From the NCBI GenBank assembly GCA_009392215.1, contig VFGZ01000026.1, positions 209,100-273,099 on the forward strand: 64,000 nucleotides of DNA. Direction: 5' to 3'. Under the pieces are notes generated by a model. That model did not search any database and was not told the DNA's origin. It was given only the letters and a program-made list of their open reading frames with translations. The translations under genes and the position numbers were made by a program. Below, one piece after another: positions 27,942 to 38,579 of the stretch. How positions within the stretch are numbered: position 1 is the stretch's first letter; every line of letters starts with the position of its first letter. Origin of the DNA: SAR202 cluster bacterium (lineage in GTDB: Bacteria > Chloroflexota > Dehalococcoidia > Lucifugimonadales > Lucifugimonadaceae).

Positions 27942-30632
27942 GTGATTATGGTAGTCCCGAACGATTCTGACAGACCGATGTCCCGCGTCTCAACGGGTGG
28001 TGATCGCACGCCTGATGAAAATAACAAAAAAAAGGCTGCGACAGGAAAACGAGTTTCCCCTGGTAGAAGGCAGTTCTTAGAATTCAAAGCCAAATATCCC
28101 GATCCACTATTACTCATCAGGATGGGAGATTTCTACGAAGCCTTTGACGATGACGCTCATACTCTTTCGAAGGTGCTCGGAATTGCATTGACATCTCGAG
28201 AATCCGGATCTGGTGTAAAAACCCCGTTGGCTGGGATTCCGTATCATTCACTCGACAATCATCTAGGCAAGCTGGTTGCTGCAGGTCTGAAAATTGCAAT
28301 AGCAGAACAAATCGGCGATCCCGCAAAATCCAAAGGTCTGGTCGAAAGGGCTGTAGTCAGGGTGGTTACGCCTGGTACGGTCATTGAACCGGCACTCCTG
28401 GATCAATCAACCAATAATTTTTTGGCTGCAGCTGTCAGTGATGGAGTGCGTGCAGGGTTGGCTTATGTCGACATATCAACGAGCGAATTCGTTACTGGGG
28501 AATTCAAGGCTTCGGATCTAAAAGATGAACTTCAACGGCTGAACCCTGCTGAATTAATTGCTGATTCAGTATCTATAGACCTGTTGTCCTCAGACAAACC
28601 CTCTTCTATCGTAGTGCGTTCTTTAGATGAAAGTCGGCTTGATTCAGAGCTTGCGAGTGCACATTTATTAGATCACTTTAAAGCGACGACACTTGAAGCA
28701 TTTGGCTGCTTAAATATGCCGCTGGCGATCGTTGCGGCCTCTGCTGTGCTTGATTTTGTGGGTGAAACACAGTTTGGAACGATTCCACAATTAACCTCAC
28801 TTCGCACTGAGTCGATTAACTCGTATATGCGTTTAGACGCTAAAGCTTTACGTGATTTGGAGGTCTTTGATTCAGCTACGGGTAAATCGGTGGCCCCGAC
28901 ACTTTACAGGACAGTGAATTACACGAAGACCGCCATGGGTGCCAGAACTCTTAAAGGATGGCTTACTCGTCCTTTGCTTGATGTTAATGAAATACGGAAC
29001 CGACAGGGTGCTGTTGCCCTGTTTTCGGATAACTCCAGTGTTCGCCTGAAGGTGCAGGAGTTTTTGAGGAGCATTCCTGACCTTGAGCGTCTCGTAAACC
29101 GGGTCAGGACTAATAGTGCTAATCCCCGGGATCTGGCTTCTATTCGGGAGGGCTTGACTGTTATCCCCGGCCTGATAAACGTTTTACCCAAAGAACTCCC
29201 CCCAGGCGGTGTGGTGATTGGTCGATTGCATTCCTCCACTGCAGCGGTAGAACTACTCGAAGCAGCTATACCCGATGATCCTTCAATAACGGTGGGAGAA
29301 GGATCTGCCATTCGAGAGGGATTTGATAAAGATTTGGACGAAGCTAAATCGCTTTCAGGAAATGCCCGTGCCAGTATCGCTGCGCTTGAGGAAGAGCATA
29401 GGGATTCGACAGGCATCAAAAGCTTGAAAATCGGTTATAACCGTGTGTTTGGATACTATCTAGAGGTCACCAAAAACAATCTTGAGTTTGTACCAGAAAC
29501 ATTCGAACGCCGTCAGACCCTTGTTAATGCTGAGCGTTTCGTAACACCTCAATTAAAGGACCTTGAATCAAAAATACTCACTGCACGTGATCGAATAAGT
29601 GAGTTGGAACGAGAAATTTTCAGGCGGGTATGCGCAGAGGTTGCGGTACAAAGCGATCGGATTATGGAGACGGCAAAAGCCATCGGGACACTCGATTCTC
29701 TTGTTTCTATGTCTCAGGCTGCGATTGACAACCATTGGATTCAGCCTGTAGTTGATGACGGGACCGATTTACAGATCGAAAATGGGCGCCATCCCGTTGT
29801 CGAAGCTTCGCTTGGTCCTGGACGTTTTGTTCCCAATGATCTCGATATTTCTAACGCTGATCGTCAGGTCGTGATTATCACGGGTCCTAATATGTCTGGT
29901 AAGTCAACCTATATTCGACAAGCTGCTGTATTAGTGCTTTTGGCTCAGATCGGAAGTTTTATCCCGGCCTCGACAGCGCGAGTCGGGGTGATCGATAGAA
30001 TTTTCACTCGGGCTGGATTAACTGATGACATTTCAGGTGGGCAGTCGACTTTCATGGTCGAGATGGTAGAAACTGCCTCGATCCTTAATCAGGCGACAGC
30101 TCGCTCCCTAGCTGTCCTAGATGAAATAGGCCGCGGCACATCTACTTATGATGGTCTCGCCATTGCTCGGTCAGTCGCTGAGCATATCCATAATTCACCC
30201 AAGTTGGGATGCAAAACCTTGTTTGCTACCCATTATCACGAAATGACCCAACTGGCAGATCAACTTCCCCGGGCTCATAATCTGCGTGTTTCAGTAGCAG
30301 AGGAATCAGGGGACGTGATTTTCCTGCACAAGATAGTCCCAGGTGGAGCCGACCAGTCGTACGGGGTGCACGTGGCACGTCTCGCCGGAATGCCGAGTGA
30401 TGTCGTTAGTAGGGCGTGGGATCTTTTAAAAGAACTCGAAAGTGAAGCTGAGTTTTCAGGATCCAATACCGGCTATCAACTTCATATGTTGGCAGGAGAT
30501 CATGAAGAGCGTAAATTGGACCAGTTAGCACTACAAGAGTTGAGAGATCTTGATTTACAAAACATGACCCCGTTGGATGCGATCAACGCATTGGCCAGAC
30601 TGCAAGAACAACTGAATGTCCCAAACGATTGA
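27942..30632 (+). CDS. mutS: DNA mismatch repair protein MutS
   Basis: LLIRMGDFYEAFDDDA (mismatch FYE motif), ITGPNMSGKSTYIRQ, LDEIGRGTSTYDGLAIA, FATHYHEMTQL. Confidence 0.97.
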   Translation: MIMVVPNDSDRPMSRVSTGGDRTPDENNKKKAATGKRVSPGRRQFLEFKAKYPDPLLLIRMGDFYEAFDDDAHTLSKVLGIALTSRESGSGVKTPLAGIPYHSLDNHLGKLVAAGLKIAIAEQIGDPAKSKGLVERAVVRVVTPGTVIEPALLDQSTNNFLAAAVSDGVRAGLAYVDISTSEFVTGEFKASDLKDELQRLNPAELIADSVSIDLLSSDKPSSIVVRSLDESRLDSELASAHLLDHFKATTLEAFGCLNMPLAIVAASAVLDFVGETQFGTIPQLTSLRTESINSYMRLDAKALRDLEVFDSATGKSVAPTLYRTVNYTKTAMGARTLKGWLTRPLLDVNEIRNRQGAVALFSDNSSVRLKVQEFLRSIPDLERLVNRVRTNSANPRDLASIREGLTVIPGLINVLPKELPPGGVVIGRLHSSTAAVELLEAAIPDDPSITVGEGSAIREGFDKDLDEAKSLSGNARASIAALEEEHRDSTGIKSLKIGYNRVFGYYLEVTKNNLEFVPETFERRQTLVNAERFVTPQLKDLESKILTARDRISELEREIFRRVCAEVAVQSDRIMETAKAIGTLDSLVSMSQAAIDNHWIQPVVDDGTDLQIENGRHPVVEASLGPGRFVPNDLDISNADRQVVIITGPNMSGKSTYIRQAAVLVLLAQIGSFIPASTARVGVIDRIFTRAGLTDDISGGQSTFMVEMVETASILNQATARSLAVLDEIGRGTSTYDGLAIARSVAEHIHNSPKLGCKTLFATHYHEMTQLADQLPRAHNLRVSVAEESGDVIFLHKIVPGGADQSYGVHVARLAGMPSDVVSRAWDLLKELESEAEFSGSNTGYQLHMLAGDHEERKLDQLALQELRDLDLQNMTPLDAINALARLQEQLNVPND

Positions 30633-30772
30633 TTTTAGTCGATCAAGAAAAATATCTGCTGATGGTCTCATCTTGGTTTCGCGTTGTTATTCAGGCATGT
30701 TCAATAGATCAACCATTTTTGGGAATCATGGTTATCATCTACGAGTAATGGGATTCTAGGTGCTGATATCTA

Positions 30773-30816
30773 AGTGAAAGCTAGGGCTGTGAGTCAATTG
30801 AGCCCTAGCTTTCACT
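30773..30816. terminator. Perfect 16-bp inverted repeat between convergent mutS and hppA; likely bidirectional terminator
   Basis: agtgaaagctagggct-(12 nt)-agccctagctttcact. Confidence 0.72.
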
Positions 30817-30836
30817 ATCACTCTACATGGCGGTAC

Positions 30837-32924
30837 TCAGATGAACAGTGGTCCAAAGATCAATGACACGATTGCCATTAACTTTAACAAGATGTTGATA
30901 GCTGGGCCGGAAGTGTCCTTGAAAGGGTCTCCGACTGTGTCACCCGTAACAGCCGCTGCATGGGTATCTGAACCTTTGCCACCGAAGTTTCCGAGTTCGA
31001 CGAATTTTTTAGCGTTATCCCATGCTCCACCCGCGTTAGCCATAAAAATTGCCAACAGGAAACCTGAAACAATTGAGCCGGCTAGCATGCCTCCGAGGGC
31101 TTCCGCTCCCATGATTGCTCCGATTGCAATCGGAGCCAACACAGCAACCAGACCTGGTATAACCATCGCTTTGAGCGACCCTTGTGTACTGATGGCCACT
31201 GCTCGTGCTGCATCGGGTTTCACTCCTGGTTTTCCTTCTTTAAGACCAGGTATTTCGCGAAATTGGCGTCGAACTTCTTCGATCATTTCACCGGCAGCGG
31301 TACCGACTGCTTGCATGGTTAAACCTGAGAATAAGAAGGGAAGTAATCCACCGATTATAGTGCCCATAAGGACTTTGGGTTCCAGTAAGTCGAGTTTTGT
31401 CACCCCTGTTACGAGCGAGTAGGCTACCAGCAGTGCGAGAGCGGTTAGTACCGCAGATCCGATAGCGAAGCCTTTCCCTGTAGCCGCTGTTGTGTTCCCT
31501 AATGCATCCAGTGCGTCTGTTCTTTGTCGTACGTCAGGATCTAGGTGCGCTTGCTCCGCAATTCCACCTGCATTATCAGCGACCGGGCCGTATGCGTCCG
31601 TTGCAAGGGTGATGCCTAGAGTTGATAGCATGCCGACAGCTGCTAGGCCAATTCCGTACAATCCAGCGAGTTCGTTCGCTAGGAATATTCCTATTACAAT
31701 GGCCAGCGCCGGGATCACGGTGCTGTACAGACCAACAGATATTCCTGCGATGATCGTCGACGGGTGACCCGTCTCAGATTGCTGTGCTATCCACTTCACG
31801 GGATTGAATTCCCAAGATCCTAGCTTGAGACCTTCGTAAGATGTAAACCATTCGGTTGATGTGCCGATGACCTGTCCAACGACAATGCCGACAACGACTA
31901 CCCAGAAGAGATCGAATCCTAGAGTCTCTTGCGAGTTAATGTAGAGACCTGTTCCAATTAAAGCCAAAGCCCCAGCTCCAAATATTCCATATCGCAGGGT
32001 CCATAGCAATTTGCCCATATCGGCGTTATCACCAGTTCGCACGAGGAACATTCCAAGGATTGATGAAATAATTCCGATTCCCGCGATCACCAGGGGTAAT
32101 ACTGCCTTCGGATCCTCTAAGGAATACGATGCCCCTGAGGCCAGACCAAGGAACGCTAGCGAGATTGTTGCTATGATCGAGCCGACGTATGATTCGAATA
32201 GATCGGCACCCATGCCAGCTACATCCCCTACATTATCCCCTACATTATCAGCGATTACGGCAGGGTTGCGAGGGTCATCTTCATCAAGCCCAGCCTCCAC
32301 TTTGCCGACTAGATCAGCCCCGACGTCAGCGGCCTTCGTGTAAATTCCACCTCCTACTCGAGCGAAAAGTGCAATCGAAGACGCTCCAAAACCGAAACCA
32401 GCAATTACATTCGGGTTTTCAAAAATTATCCATAGGACGGATACGCCGATAATTCCAATACCTACCACAGTCAATCCCATTACAGCACCGGTACTAAATG
32501 CGACTTGTAACGCTTTGTTTAAACCTGATTGGGCAGCGGTGGCGGTTCGGGTGTTGCCTCTAACGGCGATGTTCATGCCTACGAAGCCTGCAAGTCCGGA
32601 ACCAATTGCTCCAATTACATATGCGATCGCAGTCCATGGGCCATTCGCTGTTACTGCACCTCCCTGAGCAAGAGAGTTGACCATGTCATTGTTTAAAACG
32701 TTGTAATCAATGAATGCGGCCAGAATCACAAAAATTGCCAAAACAAATAATGCAAGAATTGAATATTCCTTGCGCAGGAAAGCAGAAGAACCTTCCTGAA
32801 TAAGTGCACCTATATCTCTAACTTCATCGTCGCCTTGTGGCTGTTTTAGAACCCGCATGGCTAGTAGGGCTGCAGCAATAATGCCGATGCCTCCTGCTGC
32901 GATTGCTAGCAAGATCGTATCCAT
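30837..32924 (-). CDS. hppA: Membrane-bound ion-translocating pyrophosphatase
   Basis: DVGADLVGKVEAGLDEDDPRNPAVIADNVGDNVGDVAGMGADLFESYVGS; TDALDALGNTTAATGKGFAIGSA; many TMs. Confidence 0.96.
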   Translation of the reverse strand: MDTILLAIAAGGIGIIAAALLAMRVLKQPQGDDEVRDIGALIQEGSSAFLRKEYSILALFVLAIFVILAAFIDYNVLNNDMVNSLAQGGAVTANGPWTAIAYVIGAIGSGLAGFVGMNIAVRGNTRTATAAQSGLNKALQVAFSTGAVMGLTVVGIGIIGVSVLWIIFENPNVIAGFGFGASSIALFARVGGGIYTKAADVGADLVGKVEAGLDEDDPRNPAVIADNVGDNVGDVAGMGADLFESYVGSIIATISLAFLGLASGASYSLEDPKAVLPLVIAGIGIISSILGMFLVRTGDNADMGKLLWTLRYGIFGAGALALIGTGLYINSQETLGFDLFWVVVVGIVVGQVIGTSTEWFTSYEGLKLGSWEFNPVKWIAQQSETGHPSTIIAGISVGLYSTVIPALAIVIGIFLANELAGLYGIGLAAVGMLSTLGITLATDAYGPVADNAGGIAEQAHLDPDVRQRTDALDALGNTTAATGKGFAIGSAVLTALALLVAYSLVTGVTKLDLLEPKVLMGTIIGGLLPFLFSGLTMQAVGTAAGEMIEEVRRQFREIPGLKEGKPGVKPDAARAVAISTQGSLKAMVIPGLVAVLAPIAIGAIMGAEALGGMLAGSIVSGFLLAIFMANAGGAWDNAKKFVELGNFGGKGSDTHAAAVTGDTVGDPFKDTSGPAINILLKLMAIVSLIFGPLFI

Positions 32925-33205
32925 TTACATATCTCCGCGAAAAAGCCTTCCACTATCAGGCAGCGTTAAAGCCTTGTGAAGGTCCAGAATAAGAAATTGG
33001 GTAAAAACGCGTAAATCACATTTCGAAAACCAAACACGATTTACTCCCCCAACTTCTGTTTGACCAATGAACGCTAGCATCGGGCTAAGATCCAGTCAAC
33101 GAAACGAGCTACGTATTATGGCAAATGCACCCTTCTCTCACGGATGGCAGGATATGTTTGCCCGTTCGAGAATCTATGGCAGGCTTTTTGAGAACGAAGT
33201 GTTGC

Positions 33206-33865
33206 TTAGGTCTTGGATTTGGATATTGCTGAATGGTTGAAAAGGTTGACTAAACTACGAGCAGCTGCTTCCACGTCTTCGGCTTTGGTGATCGCACTCG
33301 CAATGCAAATCGAATCCGCTCCAGCCCTCAAGACTGCATTAAGGTTGGACTCTTTGATCCCACCGATTGCTACGATATGAGCCGACGTAGTAGCTCGAAT
33401 TTCTCTTAATGTTTCCAAGCCGGCCAGCCGGGTACCGATTTTGGTATTTGTGGGAAACATAGCACCAACTGCGAGGTAGTCTGCTCCGATTCTTTCGGAT
33501 TCCTCGGCCTCTGTCACCAGGGCATTCGAAGTTCCTACTATCTGTCTGTCATCTAGAACAACTCTAGAGTCTTCTACGGAGATATCCTTCTGGCCTAGAT
33601 GTAGCCCATCAGAGGCAACTATACGAGCTATATCAGCGTGGTCATTCATAATAAATAATCTTCCCGTGTCATTTGCGAGCTTCTGAATTTCCGTCGCTGT
33701 TTCGACAATATTTCTTTTAGGTGAAACCTTATCGCGTAGCTGTACTGTTGAGGCTCCACCACTAAAAGCGGCCTCTGCGACCTCTATTACATTTCGATTG
33801 TTGGTGTGTTCAGGGTCGACGATGACATAGATGCCTCGCATTCTCTCTACTATTTCGGATCTCAT
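33206..33865 (-). CDS. thiE: Thiamine-phosphate synthase
   Basis: GGASTVQLRDKVSPKRNIVETA, LFIMNDHADIARIVASDGLHLGQKDI, VAIGGIKESNLNAVLRAGADSICIASAI. Confidence 0.93.
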   Translation of the reverse strand: MRSEIVERMRGIYVIVDPEHTNNRNVIEVAEAAFSGGASTVQLRDKVSPKRNIVETATEIQKLANDTGRLFIMNDHADIARIVASDGLHLGQKDISVEDSRVVLDDRQIVGTSNALVTEAEESERIGADYLAVGAMFPTNTKIGTRLAGLETLREIRATTSAHIVAIGGIKESNLNAVLRAGADSICIASAITKAEDVEAAARSLVNLFNHSAISKSKT

Positions 33866-34026
33866 GCGGGAATTACCTCGTTATTGCATCCAGTGAACTG
33901 AGCATCAGTCTAATTTGAACGACCTTTGCTGGGCGTGGAAATTCTAGCATTATCGATTCAAAATTCTTATAAGCTTGCATGATCCTTACTGTGGTCTGCA
34001 CGCCTTAATACTGGAGATGTATAAAA

Positions 34027-34971
34027 ATGACTGTTTCGTGGCCATCTCAAAAAGAATTACTTGCTTGGATTGAAAGTGATATCAATAACTGGGGTCGTTG
34101 GGGTGCGGATGATCAAAAAGGAACTTTGAATCATCTGTCTGCGGAAAAAACTCTGCAGGCGTTCGCGCTTGTTTCGGAAGGTGCTGCCGTAAGCTGTGCC
34201 AGACCAGTGGAATTTAAGGCCTCTGTAGATGTGCCACGCCCTCCTCAGCATTTCATGGTTTCGGCTGGCGATACTTACAGGAAAAACGAATCTCATGAGC
34301 GACAGGTCGCCATGGATTACTTTGGCATGATCTTTCATGGGCATACGGTAACTCACATCGATAGTCTGGCTCATTTTTTCTGGAACGGTCAAACTTATAA
34401 CGGACGACCGTCAAGTGTGGTGTCTACTGCTGAAGGGGCCACTGAGTTTGACGTGATGCCGGCCACCGGCGGTATCGTCACTAAGGGAGTTTTGGTGGAC
34501 GCCCCACGATTACGAGGTGTCGAGTATATAGAGCGGGGAGACGGGGTCGGAATGGCTGATATTGAGGCTGCTGAGCGTGAACACGAAGTTCAGGTTGAGC
34601 AGGGTGATGTTTTATTACTCAGAACCGGGCAATTAGGTCGTCGAGACATTACTGGTCCGGTGGATATCGCAGTAGGAGGTTCATCCGGACCTTCACCCGA
34701 GATATTACCCTTATTACAGGACCGTCAGGTTGCAGTAATTGGTTCCGACACAGGAAACGATATAGCACCTAATCCTTACGATCTATTTACCAATCCGGTC
34801 CATCAAGTTGGAATAGTCGGTATGGGACTTTGGATTCTTGACAATGCCTGGCTGGATGATCTGGCGAATGCCTGCCTTGAGCGAGGTAAGTGGGAGTTTA
34901 TGATTTCAATTCTGCCTCTGAAAATGCCGAGCGTGACCGGATCTCCAGTGAACCCTCTTGTGATTTTTTAG
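34027..34971 (+). CDS. Cyclase-family (kynurenine-formamidase-like) metal hydrolase
   Basis: NNWGRWGADDQKGTLNHL, HGHTVTHIDSLAHFFWNGQTYNG, GDVLLLRTGQLGR, IGSDTGND. Confidence 0.85.
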   Translation: MTVSWPSQKELLAWIESDINNWGRWGADDQKGTLNHLSAEKTLQAFALVSEGAAVSCARPVEFKASVDVPRPPQHFMVSAGDTYRKNESHERQVAMDYFGMIFHGHTVTHIDSLAHFFWNGQTYNGRPSSVVSTAEGATEFDVMPATGGIVTKGVLVDAPRLRGVEYIERGDGVGMADIEAAEREHEVQVEQGDVLLLRTGQLGRRDITGPVDIAVGGSSGPSPEILPLLQDRQVAVIGSDTGNDIAPNPYDLFTNPVHQVGIVGMGLWILDNAWLDDLANACLERGKWEFMISILPLKMPSVTGSPVNPLVIF

Positions 34972-35014
34972 TTGAATCTTTTTTGATCCAATTGGATGTC
35001 GTGAGCAGTTGGTA

Positions 35015-35584
35015 TTAGAGCAGTTCCCTTATTGGTTTGAAGCTTTTCCTGTGTATGGGAGATGCGCCCAGTTCCTTCAGAGCCAGCATATGAATTTCTG
35101 TGCCGTAGCCTTTGTGGGATGCAAATCCATAACCTGGGTACTCCTGCTCAAACACGGCAGTCATTAGCTTATCCCGGGTCACTTTTGCGATTATCGAAGC
35201 CGCGGCCACGCTCTGGCTGCGAGAATCTGCTTTCACAATTGATGTCTGAGATATCGGAACGGCAGGTAACTGTAGGGCGTCTATTATCAGGTGCTCCGGT
35301 TGGGGTTCAAGGTCCGCGATTGCGCGTAGCATAGCTTGTTTCGTGCTGGCGACAATTCCGATCGAGTCGATCTCAGCAGCTGAACAAGCGCCGATTCCGT
35401 AGCTGACACACCATTTTATGAGCCAAGAGAACGCCTTATCACGCATAGCTGGAGAAAGAACTTTGCTGTCATTTACCAGCGATTCATGCTCAATGGGTAC
35501 AGGTCCAGGCAGTATTGCAGCAGCTGCGACTACAGGTCCAGCTAGAGTGCCACGACCGACCTCGTCAACGCCAGCTACCAGCAT
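35015..35584 (-). CDS. rnhB: Ribonuclease HII
   Basis: MLVAGVDEVGRGTLAGPVVAAAAIL; KADSRSQSVAAASIIAKVTRD; HKGYGTEIH. The ORF track extends to 35794, but the conserved N-terminus begins at the internal Met at 35584. Confidence 0.93.
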   Translation of the reverse strand: MLVAGVDEVGRGTLAGPVVAAAAILPGPVPIEHESLVNDSKVLSPAMRDKAFSWLIKWCVSYGIGACSAAEIDSIGIVASTKQAMLRAIADLEPQPEHLIIDALQLPAVPISQTSIVKADSRSQSVAAASIIAKVTRDKLMTAVFEQEYPGYGFASHKGYGTEIHMLALKELGASPIHRKSFKPIRELL

Positions 35585-35750
35585 CTCTGAACCGCCAGAG
35601 ATTTTGAGTTCTATAGAGAAATCCGGAAGAATTTTAAGCGCGTTGGGCAAATTATTTTGATTGAGTGTATTTGCTATGCATTGTCCGATGAACCAGATCG
35701 TTGTGCTGTAGCTCGGGTAGATAAGGAAGGATACCGCGGGCTTGGGAAAA

Positions 35751-36896
35751 TCAGACCGATAGAGCCGACGGTATCGAGGCTTTTTCGCTACCACCTTCTG
35801 GAAGAGAAGTCTCTATTAGGCCACCCCCCAGTACGATGTTGTCATCATAGAAGACTACAGCCTGTCCAGGTGTGATCGCACGCACTGGTTTGCTGAATTC
35901 AATTTCAGCGCCGTTTGGTACGACACGTACAGTCGCGGGGGTGTTGTGTCCGTTATAACGTATTCTGGCCTGTATCGGGATCGGGCCATCTGATGGGGGT
36001 TGGTTGACCCAGTTAACTTTAGAAGCATACAGACGTGTTTTCATAAGCCCTTCGGCAGGGCCTACTGTGATACGTCCGGATAATGCGTCAATGTCTGTTA
36101 CATATAGAGGGCGAGATGTGTTGTTTACAGCGGGAATGCGCTTTCTCTGTCCGATTGTGAAATCGTGTATTCCATCATGGATACCAAGTACTGTTCCGGT
36201 TGCATCCACGATTTCCCCGGGTGATTTCCTTTTTAAGCGCGGTTCTATGAACTGACTGTAATCACCATCCGGAATAAAACATATATCTTGAGAATCCGGT
36301 TTATCCGCGATTGAGAGACCAATTTCACTGGCCACATTCCTGATTTCCTGTTTGGAATAATCTCCAATCGGCAATAACAATTTCGCTAGCTGTCTCTGGG
36401 AAAGTGTGAAAAGGACGTACGATTGATCTTTTAGAGGATCGCTTCCTGCGAGTAGTTGATATCGGTCTCCATTTTGTTGTATACGAGCATAGTGACCCGT
36501 GGCAACCATGTCAGCATCCATAAGTTCAGCCCTCTGCATCAGGAACTGGAACTTAAGTCGATCGTTGCATGCCAGGCACGGATGGGGTGTTCGGCCTCGT
36601 TCATATTCACCGACAAAGTAGTCGATAACATGTTTTTGAAATTCTTCTTCGAAATTTAACAGGTAGTGCTTAGCGCCAATTTTCCGACATACTGAACGCG
36701 CATCTTCAACATCTTCAATTGAACAACAGGATTTGTTGAGGCGCGCAACTGCTTCATTCGGGGCGCTGAAGAGCCGCATAGTTACACCAACGACTTCATA
36801 TCCCTGCTGCGCCAGCAGGGCTGCTGAGACTGCGGAATCAACTCCGCCGCTCATCGCCACAACCACTCGTTTCTTGTTATTGCGAATGCTTTCCAT
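35751..36896 (-). CDS. mnmA: tRNA-specific 2-thiouridylase MnmA
   Basis: VVVAMSGGVDSAVSAALLAQQGYEVVGVTMRLF, PHPCLACNDRLKF, SQDICFIPDGDY, FTIGQRKR. Confidence 0.96.
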   Translation of the reverse strand: MESIRNNKKRVVVAMSGGVDSAVSAALLAQQGYEVVGVTMRLFSAPNEAVARLNKSCCSIEDVEDARSVCRKIGAKHYLLNFEEEFQKHVIDYFVGEYERGRTPHPCLACNDRLKFQFLMQRAELMDADMVATGHYARIQQNGDRYQLLAGSDPLKDQSYVLFTLSQRQLAKLLLPIGDYSKQEIRNVASEIGLSIADKPDSQDICFIPDGDYSQFIEPRLKRKSPGEIVDATGTVLGIHDGIHDFTIGQRKRIPAVNNTSRPLYVTDIDALSGRITVGPAEGLMKTRLYASKVNWVNQPPSDGPIPIQARIRYNGHNTPATVRVVPNGAEIEFSKPVRAITPGQAVVFYDDNIVLGGGLIETSLPEGGSEKASIPSALSV

Positions 36897-36971
36897 AACT
36901 CCAGAGTAACAAAATGATGCTAACTATCCAGTGGTGGTAAGATCGAATTTCGGGTACCTCTTTATAATTCA

Positions 36972-37352
36972 ATGTTCATGACTGACAATCCCCAAACAAA
37001 ATCGATTCCGTCAAACGAAGACATAGCCAGAGCAGCGCTCGATGAGGCATCGGAAAAGCTCGGTTCTGATATTGTCCTGTTGGATACCCGAGGTGTAAGC
37101 AGTTTCACTGACTTTTTTGTAATCATCAGCGGAGAGACAGACCGTCATATCGAGTCCATGGCAGACGATATTGGTCGTCGATCACGGGACATGGGAGTTT
37201 CGGTAAGTCACAGCGAGGGATCTGGTAAAGGCGGATGGCTGTTGATCGATTTCACGGGAGTCGTTGTTCACCTGTTTACAAGGGATCAAAGGCAACGTTA
37301 CGCACTTGAAAAACTCTGGTCTCGTGCATCAGAGGTGGTTCGCATCCAGTGA
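36972..37352 (+). CDS. rsfS: Ribosome silencing factor RsfS
   Basis: DIVLLDTRGVSSFTDFFVIISGETDRHIESMADDI, WLLIDFTGVVVHLFTRDQRQRYALEKLW. Confidence 0.95.
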   Translation: MFMTDNPQTKSIPSNEDIARAALDEASEKLGSDIVLLDTRGVSSFTDFFVIISGETDRHIESMADDIGRRSRDMGVSVSHSEGSGKGGWLLIDFTGVVVHLFTRDQRQRYALEKLWSRASEVVRIQ

Positions 37353-37375
37353 TTCGTCAGAGATTGCGATTTTTT

Positions 37376-37831
37376 TTATTCGACGATCCACTGTTGGGTC
37401 GAACGGCTGTAATCAGTTAATTCAGAGTCATCAAAAAACAACGAAACTTCTCTCGCCGCATCTTCCAAATTGGCTGAACCATGTATCAGGTTACGTCCCA
37501 TGTCGACACCGAAATCTCCGCGTATCGTGCCGGGTGATGAATCGGCAGGATTAGTTGCTCCCATGGTTTTGCGAGTAGTTGAAACTGCGCTTGGCCCTTC
37601 CAGTACCAGTGCTATCACTGGGGAGGATGTTATGAAACTGACAAGCCCTGGGTAAAACGGTTTATCGCGATGTTCGCCGTAATGTTGACTGGCAAGTTCT
37701 TCGGATACCTGCATCAACTTCAGGCCTATTATTTGTAAGCCGGTTCTCTCAAGTCTGGTGATGATTTCACCGGCTAGGCCGCGTTGGACGCCGTCAGGTT
37801 TTACCAGTACCAGTGTTCGCTCCGTTGTCAT
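37376..37831 (-). CDS. ndk: Nucleoside diphosphate kinase
   Basis: [65 protein letters not shown]. Confidence 0.97.
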   Translation of the reverse strand: MTTERTLVLVKPDGVQRGLAGEIITRLERTGLQIIGLKLMQVSEELASQHYGEHRDKPFYPGLVSFITSSPVIALVLEGPSAVSTTRKTMGATNPADSSPGTIRGDFGVDMGRNLIHGSANLEDAAREVSLFFDDSELTDYSRSTQQWIVE

Positions 37832-37913
37832 CTTTTCTCCTAATAAACGTCTTTAGAAATTGTCTTTTAACATTGTGCAGCTTGAACTGATCATTATGCA
37901 GAGCCTTCAGGCC

Positions 37914-38579
37914 TTACTTTGCTCGCTTCGGTTGGCTGATAGATGGTGGTCTGGCATAGATTGGTCGGAGTTGTTCATACGGTGTGGCTTTACCGGCCTC
38001 GAACAGTCTCTGGGCAATGTCGATCAGCGAATTGGGATCTCGTGTTGGCAAGTTTGTGGTTTTCAGTTGAGATTCATTAACGATCCCCTTCATTATTTCG
38101 CAGGCCTCACCACACAGTAAGGCGTTGGTTTCGACCATATCTGCTAGTTCTTTAGGATCTGCGATACCTGTTTCAACTGCTGCGTCCCTACTATGGCGTG
38201 TCCATGAAATTTGATTCCTGCCTGCGGGGATAAGTGAATAGACAGGAGTATCAGATTTAATTTCTGATAACAAAGGCATTACCTCGATGTCGTGAGTTGG
38301 GATTCCGGCAACTGGTAATTTTCGAGGCGTGATCAGACCTAGGGCAGTACTAATGCCGACTCGGACTGAACTGAATCCACCGGGCCCAATCGCAACGGCT
38401 ACGTGGGTGGTCTGGTTTGATTCAAGCTCCAATTCAGTGAAACATTCAGCGATAGCTGGCATTAACTCTCGACTATGGTTTTGATTTGATCGCCATCTGC
38501 GACATGCTCTGTCCCCTGTGTCGTTCATCACCCCTATAGCGGCATAACGAGTTGACGTGTCGATAGCTACAAGAATCAC
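37914..38579 (-). CDS. tsaB: tRNA t6A biosynthesis protein TsaB
   Basis: MILVAIDTSTRYAAIGVM, HVAVAIGPGGFSSVRVGISTALGLITPRKLPVAGI; operon with tsaE. Confidence 0.92.
   Translation of the reverse strand: MILVAIDTSTRYAAIGVMNDTGDRACRRWRSNQNHSRELMPAIAECFTELELESNQTTHVAVAIGPGGFSSVRVGISTALGLITPRKLPVAGIPTHDIEVMPLLSEIKSDTPVYSLIPAGRNQISWTRHSRDAAVETGIADPKELADMVETNALLCGEACEIMKGIVNESQLKTTNLPTRDPNSLIDIAQRLFEAGKATPYEQLRPIYARPPSISQPKRAK

Noticed and set aside
28919-29419. 166-aa minus-strand ORF
   Set aside because: Antisense to mutS, which is clearly the real gene.
30841-31422. 193-aa plus-strand ORF (also 31492..31767 and 32011..32343)
   Set aside because: Antisense to hppA; shadow ORFs of a low-stop reading frame.
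33866-34026. Possible TPP riboswitch upstream of thiE
   Set aside because: No recognisable TPP-box motifs in the gap on either strand.
35585-35794. N-terminal extension of RNase HII in the ORF track
   Set aside because: Extension overlaps the mnmA 3' end and is not RNase HII-like; the conserved start is the internal Met at 35584.
37353-37375. T-run after rsfS as a terminator
   Set aside because: No convincing stem precedes the T-tract.
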